From: Tetramitus jugosus
Lineage: Eukaryota; Heterolobosea; Eutetramitea; Acrasida; Vahlkampfiidae
NCBI GenBank assembly: GCA_937625935.1
Contig: OW569353.1
Location: forward strand, 496,001-560,000
Length of the DNA stretch: 64,000 bases
Direction: 5' to 3'
In this document: piece after piece, positions 44,322-54,636 of the stretch
Layout of the letters: the number at the start of each line of letters is the position of its first letter
Numbering within the stretch: position 1 is the first letter of the stretch
Translations under genes and position numbers: made by a program
The notes under the pieces: model-generated
Seen by the model: the letters and a program-made list of their open reading frames with translations, nothing else
Databases searched by the model: none
What the model was told of the DNA's origin: nothing

Positions 44322-46769
44322 TTATTCACTCACTTCACTTGAACTGTAGCTTTCTTCTTCGAATTGATCGACGCGAGGTCGGCCTCTCTTTTTTGCAATT
44401 AGGTTTGGATAATGCTGTTGCAGGTGTCGTTGCATAACAGGCACACGCTTCAAAAAGTTGGGAACCGTGGAGGATTTTTTGTTTTTGGATCCCTTGGGTC
44501 TGCCTCGAGGTCTCTTTTGAACTGGTGCCTCTGGTTCACTGTCCCGTTGTTCTTCATCCTCAATCTCGTTCTCATTCACGATTCCTTCAATTTCCTCCAG
44601 AACATCCTCCCGCTCTTCATCCGTGAACTCATCCTGTTCATACGGATTATAGGTTTCGTCTTCTTCGTCATCCGAGAATTCAATCTTTCTGTGCCATCCT
44701 GCCATCTTTCTATTTTTCTTTCCAGTGTGTTGATCACTCTCGTAGTATCTCTTGCTACTTCTCGAGACATCAGTCACGTTTCTTGAACGAGAGGAGGATC
44801 GACTCACAGTATCCATATCGCTTCTCCTTCTTCGTTTTCTTCGTTGATCCTCACTGTCACTGTTCCTTTCAACTCTACTTCTCGTACTGCGATTTTCATT
44901 GATTCTACTATGGCGATGCTCATCATTGTCATACGACGATCGGCTGCGCTGGTGTGCCCTGCTTGTTTTGACATTCAATAGAGCACTATCGAGATCAAAC
45001 AACCCATCATTTGACCGAGAAGGTCTATCACTGTCCTCTGCTGCCGACGTTGCTGTCCTTCTCTTCTTTTTTCTAAACTTTTTGTGCTTGTTGAAATTGA
45101 GATGTCTCGCTTGACGAACAGCCAGTGACACTCGTTCATTACGCTGATCTTCCACTTGACTCGTCCTCTTTTTTGATGATCCATCATGTACACGATCATT
45201 TCTATCTAATTCATCCATATTGATGCTGCTACGGTCACGATACGTTTCACTGTTTGATGATGGACGATTGCGTTGATTCTTGTTTGATCGAGAGATGATG
45301 CGTGATGTCGACACGTGATGCCTGTGATGGTCCATATCATTATCATCATTCGATGATGCAAATCCGACCTGTTCTCCACCAATAGCATCATCATTATCTC
45401 TTACATGATCATCACTACCACCAACATGCAAAAAATCTGGATGATATTCTTCTTCAGGTGGTTGATAATGATTCAACAAGTAATCATTGTGATAGAGAGA
45501 ATTGATGGATTCTCGATTTCGTCGATTCTTACTGTATGCAGAAGGTGATTCTTGAAACAATGTATCATCATCCACTTCTTCATCATGCAATTGTTGTTGT
45601 TGTTGTTCATGTGATTCTTCTGTTTCACTTTCACTCGATGATAGAACAATGGTTGATTGTTCTTCGATATGATCATTCACTAGTGCATCTTCACTGCTTG
45701 TTCGATCACTTGCTGCACTGGATTGTCTTCGATTGTTCATAATTGACATGTGATTGTTGCTGTTGTTATTATTATTCATCATCGTCATCATCATCATGTG
45801 ATGACTATTGTTGTTCTTGTTTGTTGTCTTGTTTAGATATGACTCCTCATGATGATGATGATGATGATGATGAAGAGGAGGTGATGATGATGATGGTTCA
45901 TTCTTACTATCATAGAAATTGTTGTGATTGTTGTTGTTGTTATGAATGACTGATGTTTTCAATTGTCTTGCAAATTCAGATCGTTGTTCAGGTGTCAATG
46001 AAACAGTTAATCCTCGATGCGTCTTTACCACATATGGATTGAGTGATTGTTGATTCAATAATGATGATTGATTGTTGTTGTTGTTGTTAGGGTGATTATG
46101 ATGATGATGATGTTGAGATTGTTGATGATGAGAATCATAGTGGTTGTTGTTGTTGTTGAGTTGAGGAATGACCGATGTAGAGAGAAGGACAGGTCGATTC
46201 GTTCGAATTGGAATTGGTTTTTGAATCATGTGATGTGATATTTGTTGTTGTTGTTGTTGTTGTGATGGTGGTAATAGTGGTGGTGCCTGTGGATGATGAT
46301 ACTGTACGTAGTGTTGTTGCTGTTGATGTGATGGATGTGATGAAGGTACTGTTGGTGGTAATTCATAATAATAGTAATATTGTTGTGGATGTTGTTGTGG
46401 TTCAATGGATTGAACCTGTTGAGGATCATGATTTTGGTAATGATACAGTGGTGGTGTTGTTGCTGTGATTGTTGTTGTTGCTGCAATCGATGCTGCTGAT
46501 GCAGTGGGAGCGATAGCTAAAGGTTGTGGATAATGTGCGTGTTCTTGTGCTGAATAAAAACGGTCGTGATGATGATTGTTGTGATGTGGTTGGTGATGGT
46601 GATTGGTGGTTAATGGAGTGACTGAATAGTAGAGTGGTGGTGGTGGTGGAGGAGACGTTGGTTGTGGTTGGTCATTGTATCGAACATCACTTGGGTGGAT
46701 CATTACAGCTGGAGGGTTATGGCGGGAAGGTCGGTGCATGTTTAAAAGCTGTTGTGTTTTGCTTTCCAA
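44322..46769 (-). CDS. Large disordered nuclear protein with AT-hooks
   Basis: 815 residues, dominated by low complexity: Gln, Asn, His, Pro and Ser runs over the first 400. A basic, Arg/Ser/Asp-rich region follows (about 500-680), then acidic stretches. Near the C-terminus are two AT-hook-like motifs, KRPRGRPKGSKNKK and AKKRGRPRVDQ, whose GRP core binds the minor groove of AT-rich DNA. One globular-looking island (VVKTHRGLTVSLTPEQRSEFARQLK, about residue 250) is unrecognised. A DNA-associated or chromatin role is inference from the AT-hooks. Confidence 0.7.
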   Translation of the reverse strand: MESKTQQLLNMHRPSRHNPPAVMIHPSDVRYNDQPQPTSPPPPPPLYYSVTPLTTNHHHQPHHNNHHHDRFYSAQEHAHYPQPLAIAPTASAASIAATTTITATTPPLYHYQNHDPQQVQSIEPQQHPQQYYYYYELPPTVPSSHPSHQQQQHYVQYHHPQAPPLLPPSQQQQQQQISHHMIQKPIPIRTNRPVLLSTSVIPQLNNNNNHYDSHHQQSQHHHHHNHPNNNNNNQSSLLNQQSLNPYVVKTHRGLTVSLTPEQRSEFARQLKTSVIHNNNNNHNNFYDSKNEPSSSSPPLHHHHHHHHEESYLNKTTNKNNNSHHMMMMTMMNNNNNSNNHMSIMNNRRQSSAASDRTSSEDALVNDHIEEQSTIVLSSSESETEESHEQQQQQLHDEEVDDDTLFQESPSAYSKNRRNRESINSLYHNDYLLNHYQPPEEEYHPDFLHVGGSDDHVRDNDDAIGGEQVGFASSNDDNDMDHHRHHVSTSRIISRSNKNQRNRPSSNSETYRDRSSINMDELDRNDRVHDGSSKKRTSQVEDQRNERVSLAVRQARHLNFNKHKKFRKKKRRTATSAAEDSDRPSRSNDGLFDLDSALLNVKTSRAHQRSRSSYDNDEHRHSRINENRSTRSRVERNSDSEDQRRKRRRRSDMDTVSRSSSRSRNVTDVSRSSKRYYESDQHTGKKNRKMAGWHRKIEFSDDEEDETYNPYEQDEFTDEEREDVLEEIEGIVNENEIEDEEQRDSEPEAPVQKRPRGRPKGSKNKKSSTVPNFLKRVPVMQRHLQQHYPNLIAKKRGRPRVDQFEEESYSSSEVSE

Positions 46770-46849
46770 GAAAAAATGTTATTTTTCGCGCCTAAAATTT
46801 TTCGTGATTATCCCGAAAAATTCATCTATTATTAGCTAAGTTGATGTAA

Positions 46850-46921
46850 GGGACAATGGTCTAGTGGTATGATTCTCGCTTTGGGTGCGAGAGGTCCGGA
46901 GTTCGATTCTCCGTTGTCCCC
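46850..46921 (+). tRNA. tRNA-Pro (UGG)
   Basis: 72 nt including the discriminator C. Acceptor stem GGGACAA/TTGTCCC; D arm with GGTCTAGTGGTAT; anticodon stem CTCGC/GCGAG around loop TTTGGGT, giving anticodon TGG; T arm GGAGTTCGATTCTCC. The A and B box sequences are therefore present and there is no intron. It is followed by TGTTTT, a Pol III terminator. It sits 58 bp before the start of the next protein gene. Confidence 0.95.
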
Positions 46922-46978
46922 TGTTTTAAGTTTTTTCTCTGGGTGAACATCGAAAGTTGAATTGGCCAAGACAACCAA

Positions 46979-47860
46979 ATGCTTAGAAACAGATCATTGA
47001 TCCGCTCGTTCATTCGAGTGAACCGACCCAGGAGAACCGAGGTTTGTTTGTTGAACAAATGTCAATCCTCTGTATGGAATGATCGGTCAACCGGCGACCC
47101 GGATGACGAACATCATCAGATGAGGAGAGATAACAACACGGTCATGCTGTACCAGAGCAAGAAACCTCAGATGATCCAGTTCATGGAACAGTTCTATGTT
47201 CGACACAGACTCTATACCTGGTTGGTCTTGGCCAATTCAATCGTGTTACTAAATCCCTTGTACGCCTTCAATCAAATAACCATTGGCTTGTGCGTGGGGT
47301 TCAGTGGATTCATTACCATTCGATCCATCTTCCATGAACCAAAGGTTCAAAAGCCTATTCTCATCCAATCGATCCAATTGTTGGTACCAGGTGATTATTC
47401 GAGACTATTGTTGACAAGGAGTATCGATGTGAGTGATTTGCTTCATTCGTCCTCATCGTCGCATGAAGATGATCACAGCAGTAGAGAAGTTGTGGTGTAT
47501 ACGAGTGATTTGATATGTGATCACGATTCGGTATTTGCCACTTCGTGCATGCCATTTGAGTCACAGTGGAAACAATTGTTGCTCAATACCAGTGATATGA
47601 CCGCAAGGAACGAATTTCGGTTCGCTGTGATGCCAACAGTTCGATCTCCTGTATTGTCTCCAACAAGTGGTGCCGCATCTCCATTGTCTCTGTGGCAAAA
47701 GAAACAAGGACATGGCAGTGATTATTCATACAATGGATCAGCACTGTCCATGTCACTTCCATATGATGAGTCCTCCCCTGTTGTGTACGTGGTGAGGGCC
47801 AACAGTGAAAAAGTCGAAAAGTTAAGGTCATTGCTCGACTATTATCGTTCTCTCCATTAA
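46979..47860 (+). CDS. Probable mitochondrial membrane protein
   Basis: 293 residues. The N-terminus (MLRNRSLIRSFIRVNRPRRTE) is Arg-rich and acid-free for 20 residues, like a mitochondrial targeting peptide. Two hydrophobic helices follow at about 80-97 and 101-120 (YTWLVLANSIVLLNPLYAF; ITIGLCVGFSGFITI), then a hydrophilic domain. The overall layout resembles TMEM186/TMEM223-type mitochondrial proteins involved in respiratory-chain assembly, but no diagnostic residue lets me name it. It is convergent with the F-box/SUKH gene. Confidence 0.6.
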   Translation: MLRNRSLIRSFIRVNRPRRTEVCLLNKCQSSVWNDRSTGDPDDEHHQMRRDNNTVMLYQSKKPQMIQFMEQFYVRHRLYTWLVLANSIVLLNPLYAFNQITIGLCVGFSGFITIRSIFHEPKVQKPILIQSIQLLVPGDYSRLLLTRSIDVSDLLHSSSSSHEDDHSSREVVVYTSDLICDHDSVFATSCMPFESQWKQLLLNTSDMTARNEFRFAVMPTVRSPVLSPTSGAASPLSLWQKKQGHGSDYSYNGSALSMSLPYDESSPVVYVVRANSEKVEKLRSLLDYYRSLH

Positions 47861-47921
47861 GCAATGATGTTGCAGAACACTGAATAAAACATAATGGATG
47901 AGAAACCAACATTTTGTTGTA

Positions 47922-49205
47922 TTATAAGACAATAGGGAACTGAATAGCGTGTAAAGGGATATCCATGAGACCATAGAGATAGTGGAGCCAAGAGTCTGCC
48001 TTCTTAAACACGTTCCAACCGTTGACTAGATACACTTCTCCAAACTTATACACAGGTTGCGGATGCGATTTTCCATTGTCCAACACGACATTCTTCATTA
48101 CATTGATACAAAGTTGAGATCCACCCATCTTTGTCGTGACTGGAAGCAAACAGAGACCATCAATCTGACAAAACTCTTGCAATTGATTCTTCCATTGCAG
48201 CTCCAGTTCTAATTTGATTTCTTCGATTGATAATAACCGAGTGAATCCCAAGACGCTACTCAGCCCGTTTTCAGATGTGATCCCTCCGAGCATGACACCG
48301 GACTCAGTATCTTCACCATCATGCAGATTCAATGAGAAATACAGGTCCAAAGGAATGCCCAGAGTTCTACAGTATTTCTTGGATCCTTCAATCGACTCAA
48401 TCAACTTTCTGTTGTCCGAGTCGCGATCCATGAATCTGTGCCATTGGTACAACAGATGACTCACCGTTTCAATTTCACTACCAGATGCACCACGTCTCAA
48501 ATTTCGTTTCACTTCAATCGAGACAAACGATTCAATCCTATTCCATATGAACTGTATCATGCTGTGTGTTTGCTTTGCTTGAACAAACAATTGATTCAAT
48601 CCAATATCGTCCCACGAAAGAGTGATATTGGATTCTAGCAATGGTGCTTCTAGTTCACGACCATTGGACAACATTGCCATAGAGGTGTGCACAGACGCTG
48701 ACTGATGAAACTGAATCTTTGCAATGGATCGATCATTTCGTGCCTTGTTACTCTTTGACAAGAGACACTCCAATGAACGAATCACTGGCAACAAGCAAAG
48801 ACAAACAGGATCACAATTCTTTGCTTGTTCAATCAATTGATACCAATATCGTTGACTTGTTCCTCTACTGATATCTCCCATTAACAAGTCATAAATCATG
48901 CGATTGAGTGTCAAGTAACGCACCGAATAGAGCTCACTGGGCGTCAACCATGAAAACACTTCGAGCACGAGTTCCACAGACAAATTTTGGAAATTGGTCT
49001 CGTCAGTCAAGGTGACGAACCGATGCAGAACCAGTGGCTTCACCAAGTTTCTTGTTGTTTTTGAGACGACTTGCAAAGGCGAGTCAGGGTGGTCTTTGGC
49101 CTTGATCAATGTCAGTGGAATGTACATTGAGTGATCCTTTTCACAACGAACCCACACTACATTCTGAATAGAATGTTGTGGATGCTTGATTTGTGCAGTC
49201 GACAT
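47922..49205 (-). CDS. F-box protein with SMI1/KNR4 (SUKH)-like C-terminus
   Basis: 427 residues. An F-box occurs at about 72-110 (FQNLSVELVLEVFSWLTPSELYSVRYLTLNRMIYDLL). The C-terminal half (about 275-420) resembles a SUKH/SMI1-KNR4 domain: KKYCRTLGIPLDLYFSLNLHDGEDTESGVMLGGI, SVLGFTRLLSIEEI, then a closing strand pair. F-box proteins select substrates for SCF ligases, and SUKH domains bind proteins, so this is plausibly the substrate-binding half. It diverges from another F-box gene across a 254-bp spacer. Confidence 0.7.
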   Translation of the reverse strand: MSTAQIKHPQHSIQNVVWVRCEKDHSMYIPLTLIKAKDHPDSPLQVVSKTTRNLVKPLVLHRFVTLTDETNFQNLSVELVLEVFSWLTPSELYSVRYLTLNRMIYDLLMGDISRGTSQRYWYQLIEQAKNCDPVCLCLLPVIRSLECLLSKSNKARNDRSIAKIQFHQSASVHTSMAMLSNGRELEAPLLESNITLSWDDIGLNQLFVQAKQTHSMIQFIWNRIESFVSIEVKRNLRRGASGSEIETVSHLLYQWHRFMDRDSDNRKLIESIEGSKKYCRTLGIPLDLYFSLNLHDGEDTESGVMLGGITSENGLSSVLGFTRLLSIEEIKLELELQWKNQLQEFCQIDGLCLLPVTTKMGGSQLCINVMKNVVLDNGKSHPQPVYKFGEVYLVNGWNVFKKADSWLHYLYGLMDIPLHAIQFPIVL

Positions 49206-49459
49206 GATTTGGTGTGATCTTTATTTTTTTGGTTTGGAATTATTTGTTGTTTTTAACTTTTTGTAATCTTTTGCAGTTAATTAGCTCTTGTTGTATTCCT
49301 AGGTTAATCATCCTGACCTGAGAGAAAGAATACGCTTTCTCATTTGTGTAGCCACTTGACATTGCTCAGATGTTTCTGTCGGCAAATCAAAACCGAAATT
49401 GGGAAGTTCTGCAGCTTCCCTGGTGTTCCACGAAACAAAAACAACAACAGCACTGAACC

Positions 49460-50785
49460 ATGAGCCAACAACAATTCTGTCAAGAGAACGTGTGTTATCA
49501 ACAGGGCATTGCGTTCAGACCTCAAAAGCCATATGATCTCTTCCATGCATTCTGGTCAAATGAATTGAAGAACCATACGATGAAAGATGACATAAAACAC
49601 ATGATGGAGTGGGACTTGAGGAGACAATGGGGATCGTCACATCAAGAGCCCTATCAAGAGTTATTTGATTTACTCGAGGAGAAGTACACTCAAGACATTG
49701 GAGAAACTTTACAAATCCTGGGTGAGAAGGAGGAAAGAGTTGAGAAGGTAGAAAAAGGGTTTAATTGGACAGAACACATCATGTCCGATGACTGCTTTGT
49801 TCTGATTCTGTCTTTTCTCGATGTTTGGCGCATTTCAGGACTGAGACGAGTATGTTCTTGGTGGAATCAGTCTATCGTTCATTCTGAGATGCTTTGGTAT
49901 CATATTCTGAAAGGTTATACGACCGTTGGCTCTCAATCAAATGACGAGAAGAGTTTATTGTTGTCATCGCTGCCAAGTGATGACACAAGCTTGACTACTC
50001 AACAAAACGTTAATAGTAAGATTGGCAGTGCTTTGATGCGAGAGTCATACTTGTCTCCTTTTGAGCAATTCTTTGCATTGATTGAGAGCATTCCACAGGT
50101 TGAGTTCGCATCTACTCTGTTAAAGAATGAGCATATCGGGATGACTAGCGGACGTGTGTTACCAACAGTATTTTACTCCATGATGCGCTTGAATTGTGAC
50201 AATGGATCTCCTGACTATATTCAACACAAGCTATCCGTGATCATGGCCATTTTCAATGTGAATGGATATGTACCCAGATTGTATCACTATTTCAGAGTGG
50301 GTTATTGTTCGTCAGCGTCCACCATTGCGAACACTGATGCTGAAATCAATCACACTTGTATTCCATTACTCTCCTTTTGTATTGCAGTGATGACAGGTCA
50401 AGAAAGGGAATTGTATCCTGTAGATGAAACAAAAGAGTGCGTCGACAGCAATACTGGAGGTCGTGTCGTGTCTGTTGGGATTGGTGTGAACACTGAGGGA
50501 GATTTTGACCCGTGGATTTACTATCTGCACATGGAAGGACGTCCGATCGATCTCGACAATATATTTGAGTTGTGTCCGGAAGCCGAGGAGGTCTTAAACC
50601 CTGAAAACGATGACCTTTCAAATGCATATGAATGGTTTTCTGACGAAAGAGGTTGGGCGAACGGCGTGATATTCTACAATGCCGGTTTTACTTGGTTCCA
50701 TCAGCATCGATATTTTTCACTGTATAATAGAACCAAGAAACAGATGGTTGTTCTGAAGTTGCAAGAGCGTGTCGGTACATACTGA
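49460..50785 (+). CDS. F-box protein, possibly with a SUKH-like C-terminus
   Basis: 441 residues. The F-box lies at about 108-150 (SDDCFVLILSFLDVWRISGLRRVCSWWNQSIVHSEMLWYHIL). The C-terminal region (about 290-430) holds YELYP-like and DPWIYYLHMEGRPIDLDNIFELCPEAEEVL blocks and may be a divergent SUKH-type domain, as in the divergent neighbour; this is tentative. The pair may have arisen by duplication and inversion. It acts, by family, as an SCF substrate adaptor. Confidence 0.7.
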   Translation: MSQQQFCQENVCYQQGIAFRPQKPYDLFHAFWSNELKNHTMKDDIKHMMEWDLRRQWGSSHQEPYQELFDLLEEKYTQDIGETLQILGEKEERVEKVEKGFNWTEHIMSDDCFVLILSFLDVWRISGLRRVCSWWNQSIVHSEMLWYHILKGYTTVGSQSNDEKSLLLSSLPSDDTSLTTQQNVNSKIGSALMRESYLSPFEQFFALIESIPQVEFASTLLKNEHIGMTSGRVLPTVFYSMMRLNCDNGSPDYIQHKLSVIMAIFNVNGYVPRLYHYFRVGYCSSASTIANTDAEINHTCIPLLSFCIAVMTGQERELYPVDETKECVDSNTGGRVVSVGIGVNTEGDFDPWIYYLHMEGRPIDLDNIFELCPEAEEVLNPENDDLSNAYEWFSDERGWANGVIFYNAGFTWFHQHRYFSLYNRTKKQMVVLKLQERVGTY

Positions 50786-50976
50786 AGTTAAGATGGATAC
50801 GTCATGACAACCTATAAGTCTTTCCACACAACATTAAATGAAACTTCGGCAGATTGGTGCTTCCTGCATTCCTTTATTAATTATTTTGATGGAAAACGAA
50901 GTTTCCACTTATGATCTGTGTTGACTCCCGTGGAAATCTAACAAAGTATAGCCCGTCAATATCATGCCAGACTTGT

Positions 50977-52254
50977 TTATTGGAGTGGCAAGTGAGTATT
51001 GAAGAATCCTATCAATCTCTTCTCGTACTTTCTTTGTGATATTTCATGAATGGCCATGACAGTGTGATCTCTACACATGCCATGCCACTGAATAGGTGCC
51101 TCTCCGACCTTGTCTTGAATAAACACGGACACATGCTTGTGTTCACCCGACTTAATAATCTGAGAACAAACGTGTGTGTTGCTCACTGGCACCAAAATGT
51201 CCTTCTCGGCATGATCAAAATGGAAAGCCTTGTTCTTTCCGTTCTTGATCCGTGTGAGCTCTCTGCTCGGTTCATAGACGAACGGATGACAACCGTAGCT
51301 ACCTTGTTCCGAGACACGGAGTACATATCGACCAAACATGCATGTTCCCTTCATCAGCAGAATACTGAACTGATTGAGAACAGATGTTGGAACGATTTGC
51401 TGGATGACTGGCAATCCTTGAAGCATATTTCTCACATTGCCCTGCAATGTCTCATACACTTGACAGACTGGTGAATCAAGATAGATGGCACTAATGCGCT
51501 CATCTCTCGCACCTGCAATCAAACTCGTTGCCCCACCCATGCTCACACCATAGAGACCAATCTTGTGATTCTCACCGAATCGTTGCTTGAGATACGTGAC
51601 AGCACCCATGATATCATGATGTTCCTTGGAACCAAACGTACAGAACGGAGTAGGCATTTGCTTTGCCGACTTTCCATGATTTCTCAAATCAATCAACAAC
51701 ACATTGTAACCACCTCTGTGAAGCATGACAGTTGGTGTCAATGTTGTAAAGTGATTCTTGCAGACGCGGAATCCATGAACGACAATGACAGTAGGTATAG
51801 AGCTCACATCCACATTTTCCAATGACTCTGATGACTCAGATGACTCAGATGCTTGAGATGCTTGAGATGCTTGAGCCGGGAGGAACCATGCAGAAATGGG
51901 ACCGAAACCATCATTAGCCAAAAATTGAATATCAGTCTCCAGTCGATGCACACCACTATTCTTTTCACTTGACAAGAAATAGTCGGACAAATTTGGTGGA
52001 TTGAGCCAATCACTACAGTTGACATTGGTTTTGAAATGAGTGAGTGTGTTACCATGAGCTTTCAACTCACATTCATCTCCCTTACCATTCACATAATAGA
52101 GAGCATAGAATGCATAGTAAATGAGAAATGATGTCAGTAGCAGAGAGAGAACAAGAATTGTTGTGAGTGCTTTGTGAAGACACGAATTGTTGTGTTGTTG
52201 CTGTTGTTGTTTGGTGGGAGTGGTACCAGTGGATGATGATTTTTTGGTCGTCAT
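50977..52254 (-). CDS. Membrane-anchored alpha/beta hydrolase
   Basis: 425 residues. A Thr/Gln-rich N-terminus precedes a membrane helix at about 28-53 (ALTTILVLSLLLTSFLIYYAFYALYYV), so the catalytic part should be lumenal or extracellular, or cytosolic if the helix is inverted. The hydrolase core shows VIVVHGF (oxyanion strand), the nucleophile elbow GVSMGG (Ser), the acid HAEKDILVP and a histidine near the end (MCRDHTVMA). The RNHGKS loop is typical of the family. A short SQASQASESSESSE repeat interrupts the domain. Substrate is unknown (esterase, lipase or depalmitoylase are all possible). Confidence 0.85.
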   Translation of the reverse strand: MTTKKSSSTGTTPTKQQQQQHNNSCLHKALTTILVLSLLLTSFLIYYAFYALYYVNGKGDECELKAHGNTLTHFKTNVNCSDWLNPPNLSDYFLSSEKNSGVHRLETDIQFLANDGFGPISAWFLPAQASQASQASESSESSESLENVDVSSIPTVIVVHGFRVCKNHFTTLTPTVMLHRGGYNVLLIDLRNHGKSAKQMPTPFCTFGSKEHHDIMGAVTYLKQRFGENHKIGLYGVSMGGATSLIAGARDERISAIYLDSPVCQVYETLQGNVRNMLQGLPVIQQIVPTSVLNQFSILLMKGTCMFGRYVLRVSEQGSYGCHPFVYEPSRELTRIKNGKNKAFHFDHAEKDILVPVSNTHVCSQIIKSGEHKHVSVFIQDKVGEAPIQWHGMCRDHTVMAIHEISQRKYEKRLIGFFNTHLPLQ

Positions 52255-52527
52255 CGATGCTGCAATTGATTTCTGAGAGGAAAGCTTTCTTTTGTTGTTT
52301 TCTTTGGGGTGTTTGGCTGCGAAATCTATTCTCCTGACATTATTCTCCTGACTGGTTGGCGCCGAATTATGTCAACGTTTTTGGCGCGAGGACTGTTCGC
52401 AACTTTTTCAGTTCTGTTCGCACATGAACTTCACTTCCAGAATAAAGGCAAGAAATTTGCATGATCAGAAAAAATTAAACAACAAACAAAAACAAAACAA
52501 AAGCAATAGAACAAGAACGAAAAAACA

Positions 52528-52908
52528 ATGGTCAAAGTGTATGAATCTTCAAACGGTCTCAAGATGACCGTTGGTCAGAATGCAGTCGAAAATGATCAAA
52601 TCCGCAAAAGTGCCTCACAAAAGGACATGTGGTTCCATTTGGAGAATGTGGCTTCTCCACATGTGATTCTCTCTGCTCCAAAATCTGGGTCCTTCTCGAG
52701 ACAAGATATATCCGAGGCTGCACAATTGTGCAAGTACTACAGTAAACAAAAGAGCGCGCCAAAATCCAGTGTCATCTACATTAATGTCAAGAGAGTGAAG
52801 AAGGTGCCTGAGATTGATGGACGGTGTGAGTTGGCAGCAAAACCGGAGCAGCTGTTTGTGTTCCACTCGGACGAAGATTTAATCGAGGACGTGAAACTCA
52901 TTTCTTAA
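52528..52908 (+). CDS. Stand-alone NFACT-R (DUF814) domain protein
   Basis: 126 residues covering one NFACT-R domain: GLKMTVGQNAVENDQIRKSA, KDMWFHLENVASPHVIL, DISEAAQLCKYYSK, SSVIYINVKRVKKV. The D-x-WFH and PHV cores are the family signature. NFACT-R occurs in Rqc2/NEMF, which tails stalled nascent chains in ribosome quality control, and as free-standing proteins in several lineages; RNA binding is proposed. The ATG follows an A-rich 'aaaaaaca' leader. There are no other domains. A role in ribosome-associated quality control is inference. Confidence 0.8.
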   Translation: MVKVYESSNGLKMTVGQNAVENDQIRKSASQKDMWFHLENVASPHVILSAPKSGSFSRQDISEAAQLCKYYSKQKSAPKSSVIYINVKRVKKVPEIDGRCELAAKPEQLFVFHSDEDLIEDVKLIS

Positions 52909-52998
52909 GAAGTGTTGGTGTTTAGGTCGTATACTGATTATCTGAGTATTATCGTGAATAGAAGAAGTCCATGTTGCTCAACAGAGTTATGTGTCGTA

Positions 52999-53829
52999 CT
53001 ATTCCTCAATGTCAAAGTAGACATAGTTGATGAAAAAGGCCGAGCTGAATAACAGTGCCTTGTCTTCTGATGAGGAATGAATTGGAAAATCGATAACGAG
53101 TGGATCAATGCCAACTGAACTGGCATTCTTGTTCATCATTGGATTAAAGTCTCTCTTTTTCTTCTGAATTGTACCAATGATCTCTTCTGGATTACTTTCT
53201 GGTGATATGTTCATTCTCCGTGTGAAACAACCTCCATGCAGTATGAATAGTAATTGATTAGCATAGTCCCGTACTTCGACAAATCTCTTTCCAAAGCTTG
53301 CTCTTGTTGATATAGTACCAAGTAATTCCTCGCTGTTTTGTGATACTTTGTGATGATAAACTTGCATGATTTGTTTTCCGAAACTGAACTTTCTTTTGAG
53401 TGTTAGAAGCTTCCTTGTCTGTTCCCGAGCATTTGAGACTTCCTCTTTGTTCCTTTGTGTGACAACACACAGACCTATTGTAATAGAAAAAGATCTTCTT
53501 TGACCGAGGAAGAACCTCGAAATTGGTGAGGATTCTTCTTCAGCTGTGAGATAGACGTGTTCCCGAAGATGGCTAAACTCGATCAGGAATCGACTCTCTG
53601 GTTGAACATTCTGCATCAATTCACTTGGACTTATCATTCTCTTAATAAAACAACTTTGGTTCTCCGTTTTCTCAACAAGCGATCCCATTTGATGTTTAAA
53701 TATCTTGTCAAAAACAGGCAACGTATGGTCCATGATAGCCTGGACAACTTCCTCTTCCTGAGAAGAAGAAACACTCCAGCTCGAATCAGGCGGACAGATA
53801 TATTGAGCTCCAGATTCACTAATCCTCAT
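52999..53829 (-). CDS. Phospholipid scramblase-like protein
   Basis: 276 residues. The C-terminal 170 match the scramblase (Tubby-like) barrel: VYHHKVSQNSEELLGTISTR, KRFVEVRDYANQLLFILHGG, EEIIGTIQKKK, and the hydrophobic last strand/helix LLFSSAFFINYVYFDIEE. In animal PLSCRs this domain is palmitoylated and binds Ca2+ near the C-terminal helix; the N-terminal part here (about 1-100) is lineage-specific. Bidirectional lipid movement is disputed even for animal members, so the biochemical call is cautious. It diverges from the ADAT2-like gene, 125 bp apart. Confidence 0.75.
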   Translation of the reverse strand: MRISESGAQYICPPDSSWSVSSSQEEEVVQAIMDHTLPVFDKIFKHQMGSLVEKTENQSCFIKRMISPSELMQNVQPESRFLIEFSHLREHVYLTAEEESSPISRFFLGQRRSFSITIGLCVVTQRNKEEVSNAREQTRKLLTLKRKFSFGKQIMQVYHHKVSQNSEELLGTISTRASFGKRFVEVRDYANQLLFILHGGCFTRRMNISPESNPEEIIGTIQKKKRDFNPMMNKNASSVGIDPLVIDFPIHSSSEDKALLFSSAFFINYVYFDIEE

Positions 53830-53954
53830 CTTGTTGTGACCAATAAGTATACAATGTTGGTTGCTTGTTTCCGTGGATTCAGTGTTCTCTTCACTTGAAA
53901 AACTCCTCCACCACGAAATTCACGAACAACAAACACGCGCCAAATCAAACGAAC

Positions 53955-54560
53955 ATGACCACGCCACAGTTTACGGAACGGGACGAACGGTTCATGAAAC
54001 AAGCACTGATCGCAGCGGAGAATGCGCTCAAAGAAGGTGAAGTACCCGTTGGTTGTGTCATTGTGCACAATCCAACCAACAAGGTGATTGGAACTGGTTG
54101 GAACAAGACTGTAGAAAAGAGAAATGGGACGAGGCATGCGGAATTTGAAGCTTTTGATGAGATTTTGGAAGAAAAGGGATATGAAGCTTCCATTTTCCAA
54201 GAATGCACACTGTATGTGACTGTGGAGCCTTGCATCATGTGTGCGAGTGCATTGTTACTCATGCGAATTCAAAGAGTCATTTGTGGATGCATGAATGACA
54301 AGTTTGGAGGCTGTGGATCCATTTATCATGTTCATGAGCATTCACAGACGACGGGACACGATCCTACTGACAACAACAATAGTAACTTGTTGAAATTTTC
54401 AAATTATGAGTGTGTGAGTGGATTGTTTGCTGAGCAGGCGATTCAATTGTTGAAACGATTCTATGAACAGGAGAATCCATTGGCACCGAAACCGCAACGC
54501 AAAAAGAGAAAGACGGAAGCAACAACGACAATGACTGGGAAAGAAGAAGGTTTGCTGTGA
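53955..54560 (+). CDS. ADAT2: tRNA adenosine deaminase subunit 2 (ADAT2/Tad2)-like
   Basis: 201 residues. Cytidine-deaminase-fold zinc site: HAEFEA (His ligand and catalytic Glu) and EPCIMC (two Cys ligands). The N-terminus MKQALIAAENALKEGEVPVGCVIV and FGGCGSIYHVH follow TadA/ADAT2. ADAT2 pairs with ADAT3 to convert A34 to inosine in tRNA anticodons in nucleus and cytosol; no ADAT3 is in this window. The C-terminus is basic (PKPQRKKRK), perhaps for nuclear or tRNA binding. The frame runs upstream to 53865, but the ATG at 53955 is three codons before the conserved start, so I used it. Confidence 0.88.
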   Translation: MTTPQFTERDERFMKQALIAAENALKEGEVPVGCVIVHNPTNKVIGTGWNKTVEKRNGTRHAEFEAFDEILEEKGYEASIFQECTLYVTVEPCIMCASALLLMRIQRVICGCMNDKFGGCGSIYHVHEHSQTTGHDPTDNNNSNLLKFSNYECVSGLFAEQAIQLLKRFYEQENPLAPKPQRKKRKTEATTTMTGKEEGLL

Positions 54561-54636
54561 TTGTTGTTGAACAGCAGCAACGAATGAGATTGGTGTAAAA
54601 GGGTGTGCAAGATGAGGTACTACCAGTAAAAACCGT